Source: Verrucomicrobiota bacterium (GTDB lineage Bacteria > Verrucomicrobiota > Kiritimatiellia > Kiritimatiellales > Pontiellaceae). From it: a stretch of DNA of 5,811 bases. The stretch is from contig DOEU01000007.1 in the NCBI GenBank assembly GCA_003532555.1, positions 1 through 5,811 of the forward strand, written 5' to 3'. The notes under the pieces were generated by a model that saw nothing but the letters and a program-made list of their open reading frames with translations, did not search any database and had not been told where the DNA came from. The position numbers and the translations under genes are program-made. Below, one piece after another: positions 1 through 5,371 of this stretch (positions are counted from its first letter, which is position 1; each line of letters starts with the position of its first letter).

Positions 1-260
1 CCTGGACCATGAAACGTAACATCACCTCCCCGCTCCACCTGAAAAAGATCAATCCCGAGATCTGCATACTCCTGCTCACTCTTCAGTAGATAATTATCCC
101 GCCCCCGATTTCCCAATGTAACGGTGGGTGTATGCTGTAACAAAACAACGGTATCCGGAATTTTTTCCGCCTGTCTAGCCGCCAATAAACGATGCTGAAA
201 TAATAGACCTGCTTCATAGGAAACAGGTTTATCAAATCTTATTGACCATGCATTATTCAT
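1..260 (-). CDS. lipB: LipB, lipoyl(octanoyl) transferase, N-terminal part; cut by the window edge
   Basis: LipB moves the octanoyl group from octanoyl-ACP to the lipoyl lysine of GcvH and of the E2 subunits of 2-oxoacid dehydrogenases; LipA then adds sulfur. It is cytosolic. Translation gives 86 full codons before the window ends. They contain LLQHTPTVTLGNRG (about 40-53) and the family signature RGGDVTFHGP (77-86), which lines the acyl pocket. The catalytic Lys and Cys lie further downstream and cannot be checked. The start is fixed well: the ATG at 260-258 is preceded in frame by a TAA at 278-276, and no other in-frame ATG follows nearby. No normal ribosome binding site sits 5-10 bases upstream. 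The only purine-rich GGGAGG is 20 bases away, inside a hairpin. Its neighbour gcvH encodes one of its substrates. The identification is firm; activity cannot be judged from this fragment. Confidence 0.93.
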   Translation of the reverse strand, partial: MNNAWSIRFDKPVSYEAGLLFQHRLLAARQAEKIPDTVVLLQHTPTVTLGNRGRDNYLLKSEQEYADLGIDLFQVERGGDVTFHGP

Positions 261-288
261 ACAAAAAAGGGAGGATTAATCCTCCCAT
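253..288 (-). other. Possible 11-codon leader ORF overlapping the hairpin and the lipB start
   Basis: An ATG at 288-286 opens the short frame MGGLILPFLYE and stops at TAA 255-253, which is just past the lipB ATG and in another frame. It is preceded by AAAGGA (297-292), 3 bases before the ATG, a better Shine-Dalgarno match than anything near the lipB ATG. Translation of this frame would run through the terminator palindrome and release ribosomes on the lipB start codon, which suggests translational coupling. The frame is very short and could occur by chance, so confidence is low. Confidence 0.2.
263..286 (-). terminator. Rho-independent terminator-like palindrome between gcvH and lipB
   Basis: On the minus strand, a perfect 18-base palindrome, GGGAGGATTAATCCTCCC (286-269), is followed at once by six T residues (268-263). 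It can fold as a 7-bp stem with a TTAA loop. It lies 25 bases after the gcvH stop codon, where a terminator would be expected. Oddly, its T-run ends 2 bases before the lipB ATG, so it also forms the immediate lipB leader. Either gcvH transcription ends here and lipB is reached by partial read-through, or the hairpin is a control element for lipB. The structure is seen directly; its activity is inferred. Confidence 0.75.
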
Positions 289-310
289 ATATCCTTTAAG
301 TTAGGTCCCC

Positions 311-694
311 TTAGGTCTGCGGGCAAATTTCTTCATAAGAACTAGCATCCATCAACGCATCTAACCCCAATTCATCTACCACTTTTAGTTTAAACAACCA
401 ACCAGCACCAAATGCATCCGCATTGATTGTTTCTGGAGCATCTTCTAAAATTGGATTAATCTCCACAATTTCACCAGCAATAGGTGCATACACATCCGCC
501 GCTGCTTTCACCGATTCAACCACAGCCGCTTCATCACCTCCAGCAAAGGAAACACCCACTTCCGGCAACTCAACAAATGTCAAATCCGACAATTGACTTT
601 GCGCAAAGTCAGTAATCCCTACGGTTGCAATATCACCTTCGAGAGAAACCCACTCGTGTGATTTTGAATAGAAAAAATCTTCTGGTAATGCCAT
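311..694 (-). CDS. gcvH: Glycine cleavage system H protein (GcvH)
   Basis: GcvH is the small lipoylated shuttle of the glycine cleavage system. Its lipoyl arm carries the aminomethyl group from P protein to T protein, giving methylene-tetrahydrofolate, and is reoxidised by L protein. The 127-residue product has the usual family length and is cytosolic. Visible motifs in order are HEWV (13-16), VGITDFAQ (25-32), VELPEVG (41-47), the lipoylation site ESVKAAADVYAP with Lys63, and GWLFKL (98-103). An AAGGAG ribosome binding site (705-700) lies 5 bases before the ATG, which supports this start. The tRNA-Cys gene ends only 28 bases upstream, so there is no room for a separate promoter outside the tRNA; co-transcription is inferred. 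lipB, whose product lipoylates this protein, follows downstream. No gcvT or gcvP is in the window. The variant LSDLTF replaces the more common LGDIVF-like stretch at 35-40. Confidence 0.97.
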   Translation of the reverse strand: MALPEDFFYSKSHEWVSLEGDIATVGITDFAQSQLSDLTFVELPEVGVSFAGGDEAAVVESVKAAADVYAPIAGEIVEINPILEDAPETINADAFGAGWLFKLKVVDELGLDALMDASSYEEICPQT

Positions 695-722
695 TTTTAC
701 TCCTTAGAACTAATTTAAAAAT

Positions 723-796
723 TGGAGGTGCGGACCGGATTCGAACCGGTGTTCATGGATTTGCAATCCAGCGCCTAACCACTTGGCTACCGCACC
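723..796 (-). tRNA. tRNA-Cys (anticodon GCA), CCA end encoded
   Basis: The minus strand folds into a full cloverleaf. The acceptor stem GGTGCGG pairs with CCGCACC, the D arm has GCC paired with GGC, and the anticodon loop is TTGCAAA with GCA at 764-762. A 4-base variable region follows, then a T arm with ACCGG, loop TTCGAAT and CCGGT. The discriminator base is U73, the identity base for cysteinyl-tRNA synthetase, and CCA follows directly at 725-723. The outermost anticodon-stem position (27-43) is an unpaired C-U; the rest of that stem pairs fully. Two further bases on each side could extend the acceptor helix in the precursor. It lies 66 bases after panC and 28 bases before gcvH, on the same strand as both. 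Confidence 0.97.
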
Positions 797-862
797 TCTC
801 TTGACAACGCCGAAAATGTAATCTCCACCGCTTCTCAAGCAAATAAAAAAGCGTCATAAAAA

Positions 863-1711
863 TTAACTTCTCCTTAAAACATCGTTATCAATCAAACGAA
901 TTGATTCCAATTTAACCGCAATTGCAAGCAAAGCCGTTGAATGAATCCGTTCGATAGGTTTTAACGTAACATCATCGACCACAACGACATAATCGATAAC
1001 TATACGCGGCAAACACACCAAACGATCTCGAACTGCTTGTATCAATACTTCTACCGATCTTTCACCTTGCTCCACTTGTTTTTTAGCACCCTGAATCGAT
1101 TCATATATCACAACCGCATCCAACCGCGCTCCCTCAGACAATCGTTGATTCCGTGAACTCATAGCCAACCCATCTGATTCACGGACGGTTTTACCCCGAA
1201 GAATCTCAACCGGTATATTCAAATCACGCACCATCCGCTCAATAATTCGCAGTTGCTGTAAATCTTTCTCACCGAACACAGCTAAATCCGGTTGAACCAA
1301 ATTTAACAATTTCAAAACAATCGTACAAACCCCTCGAAAATGGCCTGGACGAGATTCCCCGCAAAGACCACGACTTAATAGCTCCTCATCTACCCAAACA
1401 CTTGTATCTTTCATGTACACCCGATCCGCAGACGGTGCAAAAAGAACGTCTACACCAAGCGCCTCACATTGCATTAAATCCTGCTCCAATTTCCGAGGAT
1501 AATGGGTGAAATCCTTTGCTTCTCCAAATTGTATCGGATTCACAAACAGACTCACCACGACCTCATCCGCATGCATTCGTGCCAACTTAATCAACGTGAG
1601 ATGTCCGGCATGCAACGCTCCCATGGTAGGCACAAGCGCTACGGTTTCTCCCCCACGTCGACGCTTTTTTGCCCAATTCGCCATTACCTCTGGATCATCA
1701 ATTAACTGCAT
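863..1711 (-). CDS. panC: Pantothenate synthetase (pantoate--beta-alanine ligase)
   Basis: PanC joins pantoate to beta-alanine using ATP, through a pantoyl-adenylate, to give pantothenate, the vitamin precursor of CoA. It is a cytosolic enzyme of the nucleotidyltransferase fold, and 282 residues is the normal length. Motifs seen are PTMGALHAGH (28-37, with the HxGH nucleotide signature), FVNPIQFG (56-63), GHFRGV (123-128), FGEKDLQQL (146-154) and the KMSKS-like MSSRN (184-188). Many homologues have Tyr or Phe where this one has Leu151. The ATG at 1711-1709 comes 2 bases after the panB stop codon (TAA-AG-ATG). There is no clear ribosome binding site, so translation is probably coupled to panB. 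The gene is intact, and its partner PanB supplies the pathway one reduction step earlier (the ketopantoate reductase gene is not here). Confidence 0.97.
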   Translation of the reverse strand: MQLIDDPEVMANWAKKRRRGGETVALVPTMGALHAGHLTLIKLARMHADEVVVSLFVNPIQFGEAKDFTHYPRKLEQDLMQCEALGVDVLFAPSADRVYMKDTSVWVDEELLSRGLCGESRPGHFRGVCTIVLKLLNLVQPDLAVFGEKDLQQLRIIERMVRDLNIPVEILRGKTVRESDGLAMSSRNQRLSEGARLDAVVIYESIQGAKKQVEQGERSVEVLIQAVRDRLVCLPRIVIDYVVVVDDVTLKPIERIHSTALLAIAVKLESIRLIDNDVLRRS

Positions 1712-1713
1712 CT

Positions 1714-2508
1714 TTAGTAACTTTGGTTCTCATCCGGAAAAGCACCGCTTTCAACCGCTGCTTTAAACTCTGCCAACGCCTCTTCAATCTGAGGTGCAAG
1801 TTGCACAAACGGTTTAACAAACGAAGGCACTGCTTTCCGACTCAACCCCAATACATCCGAAATCACCAACACTTGCGCATCACACGAAGAACCCGCCCCA
1901 ATGCCCACTGTTGGTATCGAAAGAGCTTTCGTTATTTGCGCACTCAGTTCAGCCGGAACACACTCCAATACGACCGCAAAAGCACCCGCTTGCTCAACCG
2001 CCATGGCATCATCCATAATTCGTTGCGCCGCCTCTGCATTAGTTCCCTGTTTACGATACCCACCCAATTCCTTCACCGATTGAGGCGTTAATCCAATATG
2101 CGCTAAAACAGGTATTCCATTTTCAACCAGCGCCTCAATCAACTCAGCTCGGATCGAACCCCCCTCGATCTTGACAGCATCTGCTCCTGCATCCTTTAAA
2201 AACCGACCCGCATTCGCCAATCCACACGAAATCGAAGACTGATAAGACATGAAAGGCATATCCGCAATCACCAATGCACTTTCCACCCCACGAGCAACCG
2301 CTGCCGTATGATGTACCATCTCATCCATGGTCACCGGAAGCGTACTCTCATAGCCCAATGAAGTCATACCAAGCGAATCACCCACTAAAACCGCTGGCAA
2401 TTCCGCCGCTTCAATCCAACTAGCCGATAACGCATCATATGCTGTTAACATCGCCCAAGGCGTCTCACCCTTCATCTTTTTAATGTCAACTGACGTCCAC
2501 CGCTTCAT
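1714..2508 (-). CDS. panB: 3-methyl-2-oxobutanoate hydroxymethyltransferase (ketopantoate hydroxymethyltransferase)
   Basis: PanB transfers a hydroxymethyl group from methylene-tetrahydrofolate to alpha-ketoisovalerate, making ketopantoate, the first committed step to pantothenate. It is a cytosolic Mg2+-dependent TIM barrel. From the chosen start the protein has 264 residues, the same length as I recall for E. coli PanB. Motifs are VGDSLGM (42-48, Asp44), STLPVT (55-60), ADMPFMSY (82-89, Asp83), KIEGG (113-117, Glu115), HIGLTPQS (137-144) and VLECVP (180-185), where Glu182 matches the catalytic acid. The frame stays open to a GTG at 2541, but the ATG at 2508-2506 was preferred. It matches family length, falls 4 bases after the folK stop codon and follows a weak GGTGA site. 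The 11-residue upstream extension overlaps folK and resembles no PanB N-terminus. The tight spacing implies an operon with folK and panC. Confidence 0.96.
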   Translation of the reverse strand: MKRWTSVDIKKMKGETPWAMLTAYDALSASWIEAAELPAVLVGDSLGMTSLGYESTLPVTMDEMVHHTAAVARGVESALVIADMPFMSYQSSISCGLANAGRFLKDAGADAVKIEGGSIRAELIEALVENGIPVLAHIGLTPQSVKELGGYRKQGTNAEAAQRIMDDAMAVEQAGAFAVVLECVPAELSAQITKALSIPTVGIGAGSSCDAQVLVISDVLGLSRKAVPSFVKPFVQLAPQIEEALAEFKAAVESGAFPDENQSY

Positions 2509-2512
2509 CTCA

Positions 2513-3016
2513 TCACCAACTTTCAACCATTTTTTCAACACGCTGTTCTGCTCTCAGCGCTTGCCACACATGCATAACCGCTCGAGGCTCTCCCGGCAAC
2601 ACCAAATGCGGTCGCACCTCCGTTAATGGCGCTAATACAAAATTTCGTTCACTCCAACGTGGATGAGGTATAGTTAGATCGACAGACTCAATCCTACGAT
2701 GGCCCGCAAATAAAATATCAATGTCAACGGTCCGAGGCTCATTGCGCCCACCCGATCTAACTCGACCCAACCCCTGCTCAACATTTCCTAAACGCACCAA
2801 CCACTCCTCCGCCGAGATTTCACTCTCAACCAAGATCACCGCATTTAAAAAATCATACGCCAAATAATCTGAAGCCACATCAACCGGATCTGTTGAATAC
2901 ACAGAAGATTGATCTACTAAAGTAGCATCATCATAAAGCAACAATCCATCTCGTGCTGCTTGTAAATAAGTCAACCGATCACCTTGATTGGACCCCAAAC
3001 TAAAACCGATCTCCAC
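2513..3016 (-). CDS. folK: 2-amino-4-hydroxy-6-hydroxymethyldihydropteridine pyrophosphokinase (HPPK)
   Basis: FolK transfers pyrophosphate from ATP to hydroxymethyl-dihydropterin, the activation step before dihydropteroate synthase in folate synthesis. It is cytosolic; 167 residues is typical of a stand-alone enzyme. Visible landmarks are GSNQGDR near the N-terminus (8-14), SVYSTDPV (38-45), FLNAV (56-60), LGRVR (83-87), the Mg/ATP-binding PRTVDIDIL (94-102, with Asp98 and Asp100) and IPHPRWSERNFVLAPL (116-131). The start is GTG at 3016-3014, which lies inside dapF and gives a 17-base overlap in a different frame. The resulting N-terminus, MEIGFSLGSN, fits the family, which starts with a short beta strand before GSN. 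The GTG start and the overlap suggest modest expression coupled to dapF. The folate product supports panB, which uses methylene-tetrahydrofolate. Confidence 0.95.
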   Translation of the reverse strand: MEIGFSLGSNQGDRLTYLQAARDGLLLYDDATLVDQSSVYSTDPVDVASDYLAYDFLNAVILVESEISAEEWLVRLGNVEQGLGRVRSGGRNEPRTVDIDILFAGHRRIESVDLTIPHPRWSERNFVLAPLTEVRPHLVLPGEPRAVMHVWQALRAEQRVEKMVESW

Positions 3017-3803
3017 CGCTCCACACTCCCTCTTCCATCTTCACCGCACGCCCCGAAAGTACCATGCACCCCTCCGCATCATCCACCATCAACTTCTCCT
3101 CGCTCCGACACCGCACCTCCACCGGAAACGAACAAAACCCGCGTACCACCGCCAACCGTGCCGCCGCCAACGCCCCCGTTCCACATGCCAATGTTTCTCC
3201 TTCAACACCTCGCTCATACGTCCGCAAATGCACCTCTCCCTGTTCATCTACCGCCGCCACACTCACATTCGTACCCTCTGGAGAAAAAAAAGAATGATGT
3301 CGAATAAGTGCCCCAAACGCATCTAGATCCATCACCATCAACTCATCCAAATCATGCAACCACATCACCGTATGCCGTACCCCTGTATCAATCATATCCA
3401 AGTGATATTTATCCATAATCCATACATCAAGTGTAGCTTCCTGCCATCTACCCAGTCGCAAGCAGACTCGATCACCATCCAAGTGAGCCTCGAGCACACC
3501 TGCAGCCGTCTCAATTTCAAACCTGCTTTCAACTAAACCCAAATCGGCAGCAAAACGCGCGATACACCGCGCTCCATTTCCGCACATCGAAACTTCCGTT
3601 CCATCCGGATTAAAAAACCGCATCCTAAACGCCGCACATCCCGAAGATTGTAATAAGATTAATCCATCCGAACCAATTCCCGTCTCACGATTACACATCG
3701 CTTGAATACCTGCCATATCCTCTACTGCAAACGTTTTTGAACGATCATCAATGACAACAAAATCATTCCCCGCTCCATGCATTTTTGTATAGTCGACTTT
3801 CAC
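3000..3803 (-). CDS. dapF: Diaminopimelate epimerase
   Basis: DapF interconverts LL- and meso-diaminopimelate using two active-site cysteines and no cofactor; meso-DAP is the lysine precursor and a peptidoglycan cross-linker. It is cytosolic. From the GTG at 3803-3801 the protein has 267 residues, near the usual 270-280. Motifs are KMHGAGNDFVVID (7-19), the first catalytic site MCGNGARC (73-80, Cys74), GTNVSV (177-182), and ERGVEGETLACGTGA (197-211, Cys207), the second catalytic cysteine. Many homologues read G-x-P-H where this protein has GVRH (141-144). The frame stays open up to a TTG at 3845, but that codon touches the upstream terminator T-run. GTG 3821 and TTG 3827, the latter with a GGAAG upstream, remain possible starts. 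The chosen GTG places the conserved MHG close to the N-terminus, as in known enzymes. It heads the dapF-folK-panB-panC run; I see no convincing promoter between the terminator and the gene. Confidence 0.95.
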   Translation of the reverse strand: MKVDYTKMHGAGNDFVVIDDRSKTFAVEDMAGIQAMCNRETGIGSDGLILLQSSGCAAFRMRFFNPDGTEVSMCGNGARCIARFAADLGLVESRFEIETAAGVLEAHLDGDRVCLRLGRWQEATLDVWIMDKYHLDMIDTGVRHTVMWLHDLDELMVMDLDAFGALIRHHSFFSPEGTNVSVAAVDEQGEVHLRTYERGVEGETLACGTGALAAARLAVVRGFCSFPVEVRCRSEEKLMVDDAEGCMVLSGRAVKMEEGVWSGGDRF

Positions 3804-3843
3804 GCGAATAGCTTGCCACACTTTCAATCTTCTTCCCAAACAC

Positions 3844-3872
3844 AAAAAAAGGTCGCCCTACTGGCGACCTTT
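3844..3872 (-). terminator. Strong rho-independent terminator after the decarboxylase beta subunit
   Basis: On the minus strand AAAGGTCGCC (3872-3863... paired arm ending 3863), a 5-base loop AGTAG and GGCGACCTTT form a 10-bp stem whose inner seven pairs are mostly GC. A run of seven T residues (3850-3844) follows. It begins 20 bases after the beta-subunit stop codon. The other strand has only three T residues after the stem, so it should act mainly on minus-strand transcription. It separates the Na+-pump genes from the dapF group. Confidence 0.92.
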
Positions 3873-3892
3873 CAACATAGACTCATAATCGA

Positions 3893-5344
3893 TTAACTCA
3901 CCAAAGCCAATAACACACCCGCCGCTACCGCCGAACCGATCACACCCGCCACATTCGGCCCCATCGCGTGCATCAATAAAAAGTTTTGCGAATTCGCTTC
4001 CAATCCCACCTTATTCGATACCCGAGCCGCCATCGGTACCGCCGATACACCTGCAGACCCGATCAATGGATTAATCTTCTCTTTGCTCAACTTGTTCATC
4101 AACTTCGCTAATAAAACACCCGACGCAGTTCCAATCACAAATGCCGCAAGTCCTAAACCAAGAATACCCAACGTTTCCACATTCAAAAATTTATCCGCTG
4201 CCAGTTTAGAACCTACCGCCAGACCCAACATAATCGTCACAATATTAATCAACGCATTTTGAGCCGTATCTGACAGACGATCCACTACGGACGATTCTTT
4301 CATCAAATTGCCCAACATCAGCATCCCAATCAACGGAGTAGCCGAAGGCAATAACAACAAACAAATCACCAATACCATCAACGGAAATACAATTTTTTCT
4401 GCCTTGCTGACTGGCCGTAACTGCTTCATCTCAATCGCGCGCTCTTCCGGTGTGGTCAACAACTTCATAATCGGAGGCTGAATAATCGGAACCAACGCCA
4501 TATAAGAATAGGCCGCCACTGCGATTGCACCCAATAAGTTCGGCGATAGTCGCGACGCAAGAAAAATAGCCGTCGGACCATCTGCCCCACCAATAATCCC
4601 AATCGCTGCCGCATCTTCCAGCGAGAACAATCCACCTAAAGAAACCGCACCCAACAGCGCCAAGAAAATACCAAATTGAGCAGCCGCACCCAATAACGCC
4701 GTTTTCGGATTTGCTAACAACGGGCCAAAATCCGTCATCGCACCTACGCCCAAAAAGATCAACAGCGGGAAAACGCCCGACTCAACACCTACCGTGTAGA
4801 AATAATACAAAAAACCACCCGGCTGACCGGGCATCGGTTCTCCTGCAATTCCCGCGACGGGAATATTCGTTAAAATGGCACCAAACCCTATCGGCAATAA
4901 CAACAAAGGCTCAAACCCCTTTGTAATCGCCAAATAGATCAGACCCAGCCCCACGAAAATCATAATGAACTGCCCAACCCCCTTCGGAAGTAACGCCTGC
5001 TCTTTAAACCCTTTTAAACGCGCTTCTGCCAGCAAGTCTCGGTACGGCACTAATTCCGCCTCAGGAATGCCATATGCCTTCGCCTCCGACAAAACATTGA
5101 CCACACCCGCAAAATGACCAGCAGAAAGTTCGGCATCCACCGTCTTTGCCAAGGCACTCCGATAAGCCGCTTTCTTCTCCTCCATCGTTGGCGGATTAAA
5201 GAAACGATAAATACCCGTCTCTTTCCACAGCTTGTTAAATCCCTCTGCAATCGAAATGCCCTCTCGGCTCTCAGCCGCCTCAACAGCCGGAACCCCTCCG
5301 AAAAGCGCCCCTGCAACCGCTACAACTAATAATCCTTTTTTCAT
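3893..5344 (-). CDS. oadB: Na+-translocating decarboxylase beta subunit (OadB/GcdB/MmdB family) with signal peptide and N-terminal extra segment
   Basis: This integral membrane subunit decarboxylates the carboxybiotin carrier and uses the energy to pump Na+ out. Substrate specificity (oxaloacetate, methylmalonyl-CoA or glutaconyl-CoA) is set by the alpha subunit, so the symbol is by family. The 483-residue product starts with a clear signal peptide (MKK, hydrophobic 4-20, likely cut near VEA-AES). A charged soluble stretch (27-120) follows, then many membrane helices from GVGQFIMIF onward. Conserved blocks are [12 protein letters not shown] (144-155), [15 protein letters not shown] (199-213), [12 protein letters not shown] (250-261), [15 protein letters not shown] (279-293) and [19 protein letters not shown] (424-442). 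Asp255, Tyr281, Asn425, Gly429, Ser434 and Arg441 fall at the same mutual spacing as Klebsiella OadB Asp203, Tyr229, Asn373, Gly377, Ser382 and Arg389 (from memory). The ATG at 5344 was chosen over GTG 5362 because of its ribosome binding site and signal peptide. The biotin-carrier gene lies 27 bases upstream. Confidence 0.95.
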   Translation of the reverse strand: MKKGLLVVAVAGALFGGVPAVEAAESREGISIAEGFNKLWKETGIYRFFNPPTMEEKKAAYRSALAKTVDAELSAGHFAGVVNVLSEAKAYGIPEAELVPYRDLLAEARLKGFKEQALLPKGVGQFIMIFVGLGLIYLAITKGFEPLLLLPIGFGAILTNIPVAGIAGEPMPGQPGGFLYYFYTVGVESGVFPLLIFLGVGAMTDFGPLLANPKTALLGAAAQFGIFLALLGAVSLGGLFSLEDAAAIGIIGGADGPTAIFLASRLSPNLLGAIAVAAYSYMALVPIIQPPIMKLLTTPEERAIEMKQLRPVSKAEKIVFPLMVLVICLLLLPSATPLIGMLMLGNLMKESSVVDRLSDTAQNALINIVTIMLGLAVGSKLAADKFLNVETLGILGLGLAAFVIGTASGVLLAKLMNKLSKEKINPLIGSAGVSAVPMAARVSNKVGLEANSQNFLLMHAMGPNVAGVIGSAVAAGVLLALVS

Positions 5345-5352
5345 CAGATCCG

Positions 5353-5359
5353 CTCCCTT
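5353..5359 (-). promoter_or_regulatory. Ribosome binding site of the beta subunit gene
   Basis: AAGGGAG on the minus strand lies 8 bases before the ATG at 5344-5342. It overlaps the alternative GTG start at 5362, so it decides in favour of the ATG, which also gives a canonical signal peptide beginning MKK. Confidence 0.8.
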
Positions 5360-5371
5360 CACGGTGTTGCC

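Noticed and set aside
301..316. Repeated TTAGGT around the gcvH stop codon
   Set aside because: It is a six-base direct repeat only, short enough to be chance, with no further copies seen.
801..824. TTGACA on the + strand as a promoter -35 box
   Set aside because: The nearest -10-like TAATCT is only 12 bases away, and no + strand gene follows.
830..840. Small hairpin GCTT-GAG-AAGC between panC and tRNA-Cys as a terminator
   Set aside because: The stem is only 4 bp and no T-run follows it on the minus strand; the T-rich stretch lies before it.
1669..2091. 140-residue + strand frame opposite panB/panC
   Set aside because: It is antisense to two clearly identified genes, has a composition rich in Arg, His, Leu and Ser that is typical of a shadow frame, and shows no recognisable motif.
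2509..2541. Upstream GTG start for panB (11 extra residues)
   Set aside because: It would overlap the end of folK, has no good ribosome binding site, and makes the protein longer than the family; the ATG at 2508 gives the usual length.
2984..3326. Two + strand frames of 107 and 112 residues opposite dapF
   Set aside because: They are Pro/His/Thr-rich by-products of the C-rich antisense strand; dapF with both catalytic cysteines explains this stretch.
5050..5316. 88-residue minus-strand frame inside the beta subunit gene
   Set aside because: It is an Arg-rich alternative frame of the oadB coding sequence, with no motif and no independent start signal.
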